From an uncultured Clostridia bacterium (lineage in GTDB: Bacteria > Bacillota > Clostridia > UBA1381), in the NCBI GenBank assembly GCA_934462715.1, contig CAKSIJ010000010.1, forward strand, positions 41,237 through 105,236: a stretch of 64,000 bases of DNA. The letters are read 5' to 3'. The stretch's first letter is position 1. Each line of letters begins with the position of its first letter. The notes beneath the pieces are model-generated. The model saw nothing but the letters and a program-made list of their open reading frames with translations. It was not told the origin of the DNA and made no database searches. This document shows positions 35,770 through 44,388 of this stretch, in pieces. Made by a program: the position numbers and the translations under genes.

Positions 35770-36201
35770 ATGAGTGAGTTTAAGTATAATGATATATTGA
35801 ATATGCAATACCCAAATCCTGAAATTGAAAAGGATTTTCCTGATAAAATATTGCGTGAAGCTCAGTTTGCGCCGTTTGCGGCACTCACGGGATATGACGA
35901 TACTATCGCTGAAACTGCAAGGCAAACAGATAGTAAATTAGAGCTTGACGAATACGAGATTGAAAAACTAAACGCTAAATTGCAGTATCTTGAAAATGCT
36001 GATGAAGAGTATAAGGTTGTCATATCATATTTTGTTTCAGATAAAACGAAATCCGGCGGTGCATATGTTTCCAAAAGCGGTGTTATCATCAAAGTGCGCG
36101 AGTACGAAAGAGATGTAGTGATGGATGACGGAACAAAAATACCGATAGATGATATATATTCCATAAGCGGCAGCGTGTTCGATAGAACAGAAGAAATATA
36201 A
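35770..36201 (+). CDS. YolD-like protein
   Basis: ATG 35770 behind AGGGAG; 143 residues. FAALTGYDDTIAETARQTDSK and the later GTKIPIDDIYSISG are typical of YolD-like proteins encoded beside Y-family polymerases. The biochemical role of the family is poorly known. Part of the polymerase transcript. Confidence 0.8.
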   Translation: MSEFKYNDILNMQYPNPEIEKDFPDKILREAQFAPFAALTGYDDTIAETARQTDSKLELDEYEIEKLNAKLQYLENADEEYKVVISYFVSDKTKSGGAYVSKSGVIIKVREYERDVVMDDGTKIPIDDIYSISGSVFDRTEEI

Positions 36202-36212
36202 GCGGTGATATT

Positions 36213-36587
36213 ATGAAAACAAGAAAAGAAGCGATAGATTATTGCTTGTCATTAAAAAATACTTATGAGGATTATCCATTCCACGATTTCAATTGGACAG
36301 TAATGCGCCATAAGAGCAATAAAAAGATGTTCGCAGCAATTTATGAGCATATGGGCTGTATTTGGATAAATGTTAAATGTGATCCGAACCTTACATATAT
36401 GTGGAGAAGTGCTTATAAATCCGTTGTTCCGGCATACCACATGAATAAGTATCATTGGAATTCGATTATACTTGACGGAACGGTGCCTGATGATGATATT
36501 AAAAATATGATTGAGGATAGCTTCGATTTAACAAAACCAAAAGCTATGAAAAAAAATAAATTAACAAGAATAAGGAGACAAAGATAA
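36213..36587 (+). CDS. MmcQ/YjbR-family protein
   Basis: 124 residues; YCLSLKNTYEDYPFHDFNWTV at the start and WINVKCDPN in the middle fit the MmcQ/YjbR fold, a small CyaY-like DNA-binding protein. Starts 11 bases after the YolD stop and overlaps the next gene by one base, so it is in the same operon. Confidence 0.8.
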   Translation: MKTRKEAIDYCLSLKNTYEDYPFHDFNWTVMRHKSNKKMFAAIYEHMGCIWINVKCDPNLTYMWRSAYKSVVPAYHMNKYHWNSIILDGTVPDDDIKNMIEDSFDLTKPKAMKKNKLTRIRRQR

Positions 36588-36979
36588 TGGAAAGAGTATG
36601 TAAATTTTTGAAAGATGCAAAAACTTATTATTTGGCAACGGTTGACGGCGACAAACCGAAGGTTCGTCCTTTCGGAACGGCTCATATTTTTGAAGGGAAG
36701 CTCTATATTCAGACTGGTAAGAAAAAAGCAGTGTCGGAGCAGATAAAGAAAAATCCGAATGTAGAGATATGTGCAATGAACGGAGAAGAATGGATCAGAG
36801 TGTCGGGTGAACTTGTTGAGGACGACCGCAGAGAGGCCAGAGTTTCAATGCTTGAAGCATATCCGGAGCTTAAAGCACTTTATGATCCCGATGACGGGAA
36901 TACACAGGTGTTCTATTTTAAGAACGCAAAAGCGGTATTTTCATCATTTACAAAACCGGAGGAAACAGTGGAGTTTTAA
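36587..36979 (+). CDS. Pyridoxamine 5'-phosphate oxidase-family flavoprotein
   Basis: 130 residues with TYYLATVDGDKPKVRPFGTA and LYIQTGKKKAVSEQIKKNP, a split-barrel FMN-binding fold. The length suits the small stand-alone members, whose substrates are mostly unknown. AAGGAGAC precedes ATG 36587. Confidence 0.85.
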   Translation: MERVCKFLKDAKTYYLATVDGDKPKVRPFGTAHIFEGKLYIQTGKKKAVSEQIKKNPNVEICAMNGEEWIRVSGELVEDDRREARVSMLEAYPELKALYDPDDGNTQVFYFKNAKAVFSSFTKPEETVEF

Positions 36980-37025
36980 CCGGATGATACGTCAGTTCTG
37001 AATTTAAAATAAACAGGAGAAAGAT

Positions 37026-37454
37026 ATGGAATACAGGAAATTTGACAACACGATAATTGCAAGAATTGACAAGGGTGAGGAAATACTCGAAAAAGTCAAG
37101 GAAATTGCGTTAAAGGAAAATATAAAGTTGGCAAGTATCAGTGCGTTGGGCGCGGTTAATGATTTTACAGTCGGTGTGTTCAAAACAGATGAAAAGAAAT
37201 ATTACTCTAATTCGTTTCAAGGGTATTTTGAGATTACTTCATTGACTGGAACAATAAATACAATGAATGATGAATTTTATTGTCATATTCATATGAGTGC
37301 AGGTAACGAAAAGGGTGAGGTGTTCGGCGGTCATTTGAACAAAGCTATCGTAAGTGCAACCTGTGAAATGGTAATTACTATAATAGACGGAGCTATTGAC
37401 AGATATTTTGATGAAGAGATAGGACTGAATTTATTTAAGTTTAACGAAAAATAA
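37026..37454 (+). CDS. PPC/DUF296-domain protein
   Basis: 142 residues. ISALGAVNDFTVGVF, the metal-type HIHMSAGNEKGEVFGGHL and VISATCEMVI-like end define the PPC (plant and prokaryote conserved) domain, a trimeric fold often linked to DNA binding. ACAGGAG precedes ATG 37026. Confidence 0.85.
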   Translation: MEYRKFDNTIIARIDKGEEILEKVKEIALKENIKLASISALGAVNDFTVGVFKTDEKKYYSNSFQGYFEITSLTGTINTMNDEFYCHIHMSAGNEKGEVFGGHLNKAIVSATCEMVITIIDGAIDRYFDEEIGLNLFKFNEK

Positions 37455-37516
37455 GATTAATGGCAGCAAGGTAAATTCAAGGATTAGCATTAAACAAAGG
37501 AGATGTAAAGGCGGTA

Positions 37517-37699
37517 GTGGATCAAACGGTAATAATAGCAATTAATTCGTGTGTTGGCTTACGGATGATAGGAAGCGCTGGTCGCTATGTGAAAGAGTTC
37601 TCAGAGGCTATGAAGTTTATGGACGAATTTGAGGCATATGAGTATATAGAAAGACATGGACTTGAAAAAATATCATCTGTAAGAAAAATATGTTTTTAA
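37517..37699 (+). CDS. Small hypothetical protein
   Basis: 60 residues from GTG 37517, with AAAGGAG about 16 bases upstream (rather far). No motif recognised. It is bounded by a strong hairpin downstream. Could be spurious. Confidence 0.35.
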   Translation: MDQTVIIAINSCVGLRMIGSAGRYVKEFSEAMKFMDEFEAYEYIERHGLEKISSVRKICF

Positions 37700-37715
37700 G
37701 CAAGTTATATAGATA

Positions 37716-37760
37716 ACAAGCATCTGAACAGTAATTTTTGATAATTGTTCAGATGCTTGT
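37716..37760. terminator. Long inverted repeat, bidirectional terminator
   Basis: Fifteen perfectly paired bases, ACAAGCATCTGAACA (37716-37730) and TGTTCAGATGCTTGT (37746-37760), with a 15-base loop, lie between convergent genes. T-rich sequence follows on the plus strand (CTTAATATAATTT). It separates the plus-strand operon from the minus-strand defence-like pair. Confidence 0.8.
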
Positions 37761-37773
37761 CTTAATATAATTT

Positions 37774-38448
37774 CTACTTAAAGCATAGTCCAAAATTTGT
37801 ATGGCGTTCAAGCGAGTGAAGACCTTCGCGGATATATTGCCATGATTGAGGATAACTGTCAACAACAGAAAAATCAGATTTGCAGATATAATTTATGAAT
37901 TCCGGAATATTATCACGATATTGCTTTGCAAATGAAAAAGCGTCATTTTTCTTTTCGTCATCGGTGCTGTTCATTTTTCCGTAGAGCACATGATCCAGAT
38001 TACATGACATATAGTAAACGCGATAAGGTATGTTCCAGATTTTAGATGTTGAGAAAAGCCGATTCAGATTTTCTCTCTTGCGTTGATTGCGATTTTCAAT
38101 GCTGATTTTACTGTGCGTTTTAATGTTCGTTTCAGAATAGAATGGTTTTATAGCCGACACATCTTCTAAAATAGCATCATTGGGGACAAATGCTCCGTCA
38201 GTATCTGTAATATGAATAATTTGACAAAAATCAGCTGACTTAAATGTTCTTCCGGCATATTTTTTTACCAAATCACCAATTTTTGCGGCAACATTGCCCG
38301 GGTTTACATTCGGCTCGGTTGTTATATCACAATGCATAACATGGATATAAACAAAATTGCTGTCGTAAATTCGGTTTAAGAGTACGCCGAGAGTTTCCTC
38401 GTCTGACGGCCCCTCAACAATGACAAATATGATTTTTTTACGAGGCAT
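37774..38448 (-). CDS. TOPRIM-like partner protein of an ATPase pair (AbiL/PARIS-like)
   Basis: The start at 38448 (MPRKKIIFVIVEGPSDEETL) overlaps the ATPase gene's end by 11 bases; the frame's earlier start at 38556 lies inside that gene. The 224-residue protein opens with FVIVEGPSDE, a TOPRIM-type glutamate motif, and has HITDTDGAF (aspartate pair) near residue 74. This fits the nuclease-like second component of ATPase/TOPRIM abortive-infection systems such as AbiL or PARIS. I recall similar Firmicutes proteins but cannot verify the subfamily. Confidence 0.65.
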   Translation of the reverse strand: MPRKKIIFVIVEGPSDEETLGVLLNRIYDSNFVYIHVMHCDITTEPNVNPGNVAAKIGDLVKKYAGRTFKSADFCQIIHITDTDGAFVPNDAILEDVSAIKPFYSETNIKTHSKISIENRNQRKRENLNRLFSTSKIWNIPYRVYYMSCNLDHVLYGKMNSTDDEKKNDAFSFAKQYRDNIPEFINYICKSDFSVVDSYPQSWQYIREGLHSLERHTNFGLCFK

Positions 38449-39853
38449 CAGGATCACCTGCCTCTCTGAATGCCATTGCGATTTCGCTGTTGTTGGTCGG
38501 TTCGTACACGGGTTCGCTCTGCTCTCCGAGTACGATGTCACGATAATAGAAATCACGCAGATTGTTCGTTGCCTTTACATTGCTCATCCGGATATATCGA
38601 TTTTGTGGATTGGTGGTTGTAAAAGCAATAAAACGCTTATCCAAAGTTTCCAGAGGACGCAGATTGTGAGAGGTAAATACAAGCTGTCCGTTCCCTTTTT
38701 CTGCAAGAATACGCAGAATTTCGCCAAGCAGATATTCGAACACTCCGGAATCCAATTCATCAATAGCAACGGTCATTGAGGGTTTATTGTATATTGCTAT
38801 CAAAAGCTGTAGAACAGATATGAGTTTTTTGATGCCTTCTGATTCGTATTGCAGTGGAATTTTTTTGCTGTTTTTGTCAGACATAAGTTGAATACAATGT
38901 CCGGATGTTCCGTTTTGGTATAACTGAGGCCCCATGTCTTTGATACTGATTGTTAGTCCCGGAACAAGTTGTTGCAGCACCACATTCATACATTTTATGA
39001 CTTTACGTACAATATCTAATGCAGATTCGGGAATTAAAGACGGTTCATTTAGCTTAATTAAAATATTGCCTATGGCAGACTTCCCTTTTTCGGCATAGTT
39101 GAAAGCGAGCGGAAGTGCATTCAGGCTAATCAGACCGGTATTTGTTGTGTTAATGACAAACAGCTGGAAATTTCCGAAAAATACAAGACTTTCCACGAGT
39201 AAACGCTGCCAATCTTCCGTGCAATTTTTACGAATTGCATTTAATAATTCTCTTGAAAAAATAAAGGAACGCGACGTTGCATATGCAAGTTGTTTAGCAA
39301 CTAACAGATTTGTTGCGGTATCCTTATTCTTTCCAACAATTGATTGATATTTTGCTGCCGGAAGAAATACAACATCATCGCTTGTTCGTGTATCAATTAT
39401 GGGTGATAGCCGCACTTTCTCATTCTTGCATTTGTATGAACATGAAAGTACTTCGTCAAACAGAACAGCTTTATATCTTTCATCAATTAAAGGTTGCTCT
39501 GTATTGTGTTCGTTTTGATCAATTTCTCGGCGAAGATTTACCTCATAAAAGGCTGAATATTCACTGTTCGCCTGTTGGTTGTTGATTTTAAGACCGTACT
39601 TGAGTGTTGCGTATTCGCTGTCTACATTGATATAGTCGGCATAGTGAGCCGGAATTGCCCTGCCGGAAAGTGATAGACGGAGCAGCTCCAAAGCATCAAT
39701 CAAAGCGGTTTTACCTGAACCGTTCTGTCCGTATAATCCGAGAATATTCGCATTTCCGTCTTTTTTTGAAGTTTCAAAATTAAGATAACCATATCCGACA
39801 TTCTTAAAGTTCTTAATTTCGATACTTTCGATTCTGATGATTGTATGATTCAT
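38438..39853 (-). CDS. AAA15/21-type ATPase of a putative phage-defence pair
   Basis: 471 residues. KNFKNVGYGYLNF then Walker A GLYGQNGSGKTALIDALELL (about 39-58), an ABC-like YESEGIKKLISVLQLL, and Walker B VAIDELDSGVFEYL with the switch region LVFTSHNLR. This is the OLD/ABC-type ATPase that senses infection in AbiL-, PARIS- and retron-type systems. A promoter with TTGACT/TATAAT lies just upstream and its stop overlaps the partner gene, so the two form one operon on the strand opposite to most of the element. Confidence 0.82.
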   Translation of the reverse strand: MNHTIIRIESIEIKNFKNVGYGYLNFETSKKDGNANILGLYGQNGSGKTALIDALELLRLSLSGRAIPAHYADYINVDSEYATLKYGLKINNQQANSEYSAFYEVNLRREIDQNEHNTEQPLIDERYKAVLFDEVLSCSYKCKNEKVRLSPIIDTRTSDDVVFLPAAKYQSIVGKNKDTATNLLVAKQLAYATSRSFIFSRELLNAIRKNCTEDWQRLLVESLVFFGNFQLFVINTTNTGLISLNALPLAFNYAEKGKSAIGNILIKLNEPSLIPESALDIVRKVIKCMNVVLQQLVPGLTISIKDMGPQLYQNGTSGHCIQLMSDKNSKKIPLQYESEGIKKLISVLQLLIAIYNKPSMTVAIDELDSGVFEYLLGEILRILAEKGNGQLVFTSHNLRPLETLDKRFIAFTTTNPQNRYIRMSNVKATNNLRDFYYRDIVLGEQSEPVYEPTNNSEIAMAFREAGDPDAS

Positions 39854-39894
39854 GTTTAATGCTTCCTTTCACACGAATTAGATGATACACTAAT

Positions 39895-39923
39895 ATTATA
39901 CTACAAAAGCACAGAAAAGTCAA
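39895..39923 (-). promoter_or_regulatory. Promoter of the ATPase/TOPRIM-like pair
   Basis: Minus-strand TTGACT (39923-39918) and TATAAT (39900-39895), 17 bases apart, about 42 bases before the ATPase start. The remaining sequence from 39924 to 40127 shows no gene. Confidence 0.85.
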
Positions 39924-40127
39924 TATGAAACAAAAAAAAGAAATAAAATATTTCGAATTATAAATTTGCGCACGAACAAAAGCCGGATATAGAATTATTT
40001 TAGTTTGATATAAATAACGGAAAATTTGCATCCTACACTAACAGAAATTCGTAAAAAATTTTGCAGTTCATATTTCATGGTTTGAGTGATGGATTTGAAT
40101 ATTCATATATTAGACTATATAGATGCC

Positions 40128-40165
40128 AAGCACCCGAACAATTCATGCGAATGGTTCGGGTGCTT
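40128..40165. terminator. Long hairpin downstream of parMR
   Basis: AAGCACCCGAAC (40128-40139) pairs with GTTCGGGTGCTT (40154-40165), extended by inner ATTC/GAAT around an ATGC loop with one mismatch. It sits 13 bases after the ParR-like stop. T-runs are weak on both strands, so it could also be a partition-related site; I favour a terminator. Confidence 0.6.
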
Positions 40166-40177
40166 AACTAATATATT

Positions 40178-40489
40178 TTATTGTTTCTTAAATACTGCAA
40201 GATCATCTGCAATATCGTTAAAGCTGAAAGTATCACCCGGTTCATCGGTTTTAGAAATAATATCGTGTTCAAGTGCATTCAGACCGAGCATTTTATTCAC
40301 AACTTCTGTAACGGTAGCTTCCAAAGAGTTTTTGTTGCTTTCATAGGCTATAACGGCATCTGCAATATATCTGGCAGTATTCCGACCCTTTTTTGAAAGA
40401 ACTTCAATGACGTGCCTGTGTTCAGGGATGGAAGAATCAAATCGTATAGAAAATCTTTCGGGCAATTTTTTATCTTTCATCAAAATCAC
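40178..40489 (-). CDS. parR: ParR-like centromere-binding protein
   Basis: 103 residues. The N-terminus (KKLPERFSIRFDSSIPEHRHVIEVLSKKGR, cut into ribbon and helices) looks like a ribbon-helix-helix DNA-binding fold, and the acidic tail resembles ParR proteins that link plasmid DNA to ParM filaments. Its ATG overlaps the ParM stop (40486-40489). Assignment rests mainly on position behind parM. Confidence 0.7.
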   Translation of the reverse strand: MILMKDKKLPERFSIRFDSSIPEHRHVIEVLSKKGRNTARYIADAVIAYESNKNSLEATVTEVVNKMLGLNALEHDIISKTDEPGDTFSFNDIADDLAVFKKQ

Positions 40490-41406
40490 CGTCCATATTC
40501 AATTTGCTTTCTGAGCAGTATATCATATCCCATAGCGTTAGCGTTGATGTTTTCTACGATCTCCGGATTCGTAATTTTGCTTGACGCTGTAATGTATTTT
40601 GACAACAGCAGGGAACCGCCGCCGACAAATATTGCCTGTGTGGTTTTTAAATCTATAAAACGCTCACGGAGCGAATTTATGATTTTCTCTGTAAAGTCTA
40701 CTGCCTGGTGCTTGATTATTTTTTTTATGCGTTCATCAAACACTGTAGGTTTGTTTTTTAGAACAGCGTCAATATCGTTTTCTGTAATCAGCATATCTTC
40801 GCTTGAGTTAATTCTGGATTTTATATCGTTATATAAGGTTATAACACCCATATCAAGCGAGTCGCATACAGACATATCAGCTTTGCCGTATTTCAGTTGC
40901 AGATAGTCAAGGCTGTAACCACCGATGTCAATAATAACGGAACGGGGATATTCTTTTACTTTTGTATACATCGGCATTATTGCGGCATAGCCCTGCGGAT
41001 AAGCTGTTGCACTTTTAATCATAATCTTAAATTTCTTTTGGTTAAATTCAAAATTAATAATTTCATTTCGTTTAAAATATTTTTCAAATTGCTTATATTG
41101 CTTGCCGAAATGTCCCGGCGGCAGACCGATAGCAAGGTTTATTTCAGATGTCAGCCCTGAAATATATTTGCCGGCGTCAATAAGCTCATAAGCAATTGCA
41201 AACAATGTTAAAACAAAGAATTTATCATTTGCAGTTTTGTCGCGCATATACGGTATTCTTTCATCTGTCAAAGCATAATATTTCCCGTTGTAAAATAACG
41301 AGTCGGATGACAGTGGAAACGGAATGTCGCTGCACATAAGTCCTGAGGTGAATGTCTTGTGTGCCGTTTTAATTTGTTTATTTCCATGATCGACTGATAT
41401 AAGCAT
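40486..41406 (-). CDS. parM: ParM-like actin-family partition ATPase
   Basis: 306 residues with the actin/HSP70 nucleotide-binding signatures: ISVDHGNKQIKTA at the start (phosphate 1), SVIIDIGGYSLDYL (phosphate 2, about 165-178) and AIFVGGGSLLL (adenosine motif). ParM filaments push plasmid copies apart. AGGAGG precedes ATG 41406. The gene runs divergently from leader copy B, whose promoter begins about 100 bases away. Its presence argues that the element is, or can be, extrachromosomal. Confidence 0.88.
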   Translation of the reverse strand: MLISVDHGNKQIKTAHKTFTSGLMCSDIPFPLSSDSLFYNGKYYALTDERIPYMRDKTANDKFFVLTLFAIAYELIDAGKYISGLTSEINLAIGLPPGHFGKQYKQFEKYFKRNEIINFEFNQKKFKIMIKSATAYPQGYAAIMPMYTKVKEYPRSVIIDIGGYSLDYLQLKYGKADMSVCDSLDMGVITLYNDIKSRINSSEDMLITENDIDAVLKNKPTVFDERIKKIIKHQAVDFTEKIINSLRERFIDLKTTQAIFVGGGSLLLSKYITASSKITNPEIVENINANAMGYDILLRKQIEYGR

Positions 41407-41506
41407 ATATATTTCCTCCTACTTGTGTTATAGTATTCTTTTACGAAAATAATCATAAAAACGCAACGTTTTTTAATAAAAAAACAGAATATATAGTTAT
41501 AAAATA

Positions 41507-41536
41507 TTGACAAAACACTATATATTGTGGTATAAT
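41507..41536 (+). promoter_or_regulatory. Vegetative-type promoter of leader copy B
   Basis: TTGACA (41507-41512) and TATAAT (41531-41536), 18 bases apart. The sequence ATATATTGTGGTATAAT is shared almost base for base with copy A. Confidence 0.9.
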
Positions 41537-41542
41537 TACTGT

Positions 41543-41671
41543 ATAAACAAATTTATGCGTGGGCTTTGCCCGGACTTGAATATAAGTTCCTGCATACGAG
41601 ATGTTGTGATTGTAATTTAAGTCAACAGTATAACTATGTCCAAATATGGCATAGGTACTGTTGACTTTTTT
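41543..41671 (+). ncRNA. Structured leader RNA with terminator, copy B
   Basis: Closing stem TATGC (41554-41558) with GCATA (41592-41596). P2 is GGGC-TTT-GCCC and P3 is GGACTT with AAGTTCC. The linker GAGATGTTGTGATTGTAATT is identical to copy C. The terminator pairs AGTCAACAGTA (41620-41630) with TACTGTTGACT (41656-41666) around an inner CTATGTC/GGCATAG stem, then six T residues. GATGTTGTG in the linker could pair with the terminator's CAACA, a possible antiterminator. The operon it should serve is now separated from it by the IS110 insertion. Confidence 0.78.
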
Positions 41672-41698
41672 GTTTTTTACGGGAAACCGCACTTATAT

Positions 41699-41773
41699 AG
41701 CAGAAATGAATAACTCTTAACAGAGTTCTTTGTTTCTGCTTTTTTTTATTGCTTAAAAGCAATTTTTGCTTTT
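41699..41773 (+). terminator. Second terminator and third hairpin of leader B
   Basis: AGCAGAAA (41699-41706) pairs with TTTCTGCT (41733-41740), with an inner AACTC/GAGTT stem and eight T residues. A further hairpin AAAAGCAA/TTGCTTTT spans 41755-41773. Thus any transcript reaching the next gene must pass at least two terminators. A ribosome site (AGAGGTG) and a four-codon open frame at 41804 follow before the IS110 end. Confidence 0.75.
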
Positions 41774-41814
41774 GAAATATATTAAAAAAACAGAGGTGAT
41801 GTCTATGCTTGTTT

Positions 41815-43440
41815 AAGTAGCGTTAGGGACATTAAAAAGAAAATTTGAATGGAGGAAACAAGTCTGAAACCTAATGGCTTTTAGATGGAAGTAAAACAAA
41901 ATAAAATTTTGCACAGCAAACAAGTCATCCGGTGATGACTGAAAAAAAGAATATGAGAAAAGAAATTTCTAAACCGCCATAACTTTGTAGCCTTGCCTTT
42001 GTGCTATGTATATAGCCTGTTCAAGTGTTATTTCTCTTGAAATCGGCAATAATTCCGCTTTTTTGTAAAGGTCAGGGTTGTAAACTTCCTGCTTTTTAAG
42101 AATGTGGTAAATTGCAGTAAGAAGCATACGACAGATGGCAATAATTGCTTTCTTATGACCCCTACGCTTTTTGAGGTTCAAATAACGATTGCGGATTTCG
42201 GGATGCTTTTCGCTTTTGGCAACAGCAGTAGCACATTGAACCAAAAGCGGTTTTAAATAACGACCGGCTTTTGAAATTCTAACTGACTTTTTCTTTCCTG
42301 CACTTTCGTTGTTGGTAGGTGTAGGACCTGCCCATGAACATAAGTGCTTTGCAGAAGGAAATACATTCATATCCGCACCTATTTCGGAAAGTATTCCGAT
42401 AGCGGTGAAGATATTGTTAATTGAAGGAACTGATAAAATCAATTCAATTTCCTTTTGATAAGGTTGGGAAAGATTAAGTATAACCGATTCAAGATTGAGT
42501 TTGCACAAATCAAGCGAATCATAATGTTGTTTTATGATTTTAATTTTTTCAGCTTGAGTTTCTGTAATAACTCCATCTACGGCAAGTTCAAGTTCAGGTA
42601 TCTTTTTGGTAAGAGAGCCGTGAATTAAAGAGGAAATGTCAATATTCTTATCAAACGGATTTTCAAGAATATGCTCAATAATATTCATAGAACTCTTACC
42701 AAAGGTATCTGAAACAACGCTTGCAAGTTGAATATTTGAAACGGTAAGGCAATTTTGAAAACGGTTTTTCTCACTTGAACCGAAATTGGTAAGCTTAAAG
42801 CGATAACGCATAAGGTCGCGCAAGTCACGAATATGTTTGTCGGGAATAAAACTTGAAGCAATTAAATCGTGCTTGAAAAGGTCAGCAATCCATTTGGCGT
42901 CACGCTTATCGGTTTTTTTACCTCTGATAGCTTTAACGTATTTAGGGTGAGCAACAATAGGCTTTAAACCGTCCTCTAAAATGTTGTAGACAGGAATAAA
43001 ATATTTTCCTGTAGATTCCATACAGACATTTATGCAGGAATTTGATAAAAGCCACTCGCGAAGTTCACGCAAGCCTTTGGTGAAAGTGGAAAAACGTTTT
43101 GATTGATACTTTGTTATACCGGCTTCGTTTGTAGAAGCAATACAGGCAATGACAAAGGTTTTGTGGACATCAATTCCACAGCAAATGGGGTAAACGATTT
43201 TTAACATAAGAGTTTATCCTTTCGTAAAAACTATCTCAAAAACAGACATTGACTGATTCCTCAGCTATTAACGAGTATTGTTAATACAAAGATAAGTCTA
43301 CAGGCTCAAATTCCTATTTATTTGTGCTTGAAAGAGTAATCTACACATATAAAAATGCGGTCTGTTCCAAAGAAACGGCGCACTCACCTCCGCGTGATTT
43401 GTAGTATATCTGTTATGAGATAAAAAGATTATACAAAATT
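41815..43440 (-). mobile_element. IS110-family insertion sequence (approximate ends)
   Basis: The element comprises the transposase gene and non-coding flanks of about 150 bases (downstream side) and about 230 bases (upstream side). IS110 elements lack clear terminal repeats, so the ends are estimates. The non-coding flank upstream of the transposase (43208 to about 43440) is where IS110-group elements encode their bridge RNA. It splits leader B from the genes starting at 43509. Confidence 0.75.
41969..43207 (-). CDS. IS110-family transposase
   Basis: 412 residues, apparently intact. CGIDVHKTFVIACI and the later KTDKRDAKWIADL carry the DEDD RuvC-like acidic residues; MESTGKYFIPVYNIL lies between. 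The C-terminal Transposase_20 domain has ILSVPSINNIFTAIGILSEIG, CSWAGPTPTNNESAGK and RISKAGRYLKPLLVQCA with the catalytic-serine region. These recombinases are guided by a bridge RNA made from the element's own non-coding end. Confidence 0.95.
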   Translation of the reverse strand: MLKIVYPICCGIDVHKTFVIACIASTNEAGITKYQSKRFSTFTKGLRELREWLLSNSCINVCMESTGKYFIPVYNILEDGLKPIVAHPKYVKAIRGKKTDKRDAKWIADLFKHDLIASSFIPDKHIRDLRDLMRYRFKLTNFGSSEKNRFQNCLTVSNIQLASVVSDTFGKSSMNIIEHILENPFDKNIDISSLIHGSLTKKIPELELAVDGVITETQAEKIKIIKQHYDSLDLCKLNLESVILNLSQPYQKEIELILSVPSINNIFTAIGILSEIGADMNVFPSAKHLCSWAGPTPTNNESAGKKKSVRISKAGRYLKPLLVQCATAVAKSEKHPEIRNRYLNLKKRRGHKKAIIAICRMLLTAIYHILKKQEVYNPDLYKKAELLPISREITLEQAIYIAQRQGYKVMAV

Positions 43441-43508
43441 TTGCGTCAATGTGCAACAGTTTCATGCTGTTTTGTGCCTTGAACGCAGTGAAAGGAATGT
43501 TTATAAAA

Positions 43509-43877
43509 ATGAATGAAACAAAAGAAAACATTAAAGTATTAACGGAGGCTGATGTAATAAAGCTCAGTAATTGCAAAAAACGCAGGGATTTTATAGAAAG
43601 CTTTGAAAGCTGGGGTGTATGGCTGGATATACCTGAACTGAATGTTCAGATATTTAAGGCTGAACTCCCGAAGAAACAACAGATATTTGTCACTCGTTTC
43701 AGAAATTACTCAGGTTACAGCAGTAAATACGCTACGCCTGTATATCGTTACGGCAAGAAAACCGGAGAATATGATGCATTTGCAGACGGTCTTTCGTGTG
43801 CGGAAGGAAAGTTAAAAGAGCTGAAAATGTTGCTCTTGGAGGAAAAGAGAAATGCTTCTTCAGACACGCAAGGTTGA
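43509..43877 (+). CDS. Hypothetical protein
   Basis: ATG 43509 chosen, with GAAAGGA about 12 bases upstream; an ATG at 43497 is possible. The 122-residue product has VTRFRNYSGYSSKYATPVYRYGKKTGEYDAFADG but no known motif. It overlaps the next gene by 26 bases. It would be the first intact gene of the operon served by leader B. Confidence 0.55.
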   Translation: MNETKENIKVLTEADVIKLSNCKKRRDFIESFESWGVWLDIPELNVQIFKAELPKKQQIFVTRFRNYSGYSSKYATPVYRYGKKTGEYDAFADGLSCAEGKLKELKMLLLEEKRNASSDTQG

Positions 43878-44388
43878 GTTTGACGGATTTGACAGAATAC
43901 AGGAAATTCTTATGAGAGTTAAACTTGCAAATATAAGAATTACGACTGAAAATGTGAAGATTACACTTCATCAGTGTATTGAATACGGAAAATGCAATTA
44001 TTGCTGGTATGGAGGATTGATTGCAACAATAGTATGCGGCGACAACCAGTTCGATTTGATGGCAAACGGAGATGTAATAGTCCATTTACTTGATAAGAAA
44101 ACGAATGATGTACTTGCATATGTAAAGGACAAATCAAACGGCGGGAACTTCTATGATAGAATGCAGGCATATATTGCAAATGATGCACACTTGGAAGCTA
44201 TTATGGTAGGCGATGATCCTGATTATGCGCTTGATTTTGAAAATAATAACTGGTTTGAAGTGTTTTTGAGTAAGGTTGATAATCAAACAACGGATAATTC
44301 GTATGTCAGCGATTGTGAAAATATTTTTGATGCTATTGCTGAGATGGTAGATAAGATTGCTGAAATGAAAGGAGGAATTATTAAATGA
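43852..44388 (+). CDS. Hypothetical protein
   Basis: 178 residues from ATG 43852 behind GGAGGAAAAG. Contains CIEYGKCNYCWYGGLIATIVCG; otherwise acidic and soluble. Its stop overlaps the next start by ATGA. Not recognised. Confidence 0.6.
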   Translation: MLLQTRKVEFDGFDRIQEILMRVKLANIRITTENVKITLHQCIEYGKCNYCWYGGLIATIVCGDNQFDLMANGDVIVHLLDKKTNDVLAYVKDKSNGGNFYDRMQAYIANDAHLEAIMVGDDPDYALDFENNNWFEVFLSKVDNQTTDNSYVSDCENIFDAIAEMVDKIAEMKGGIIK

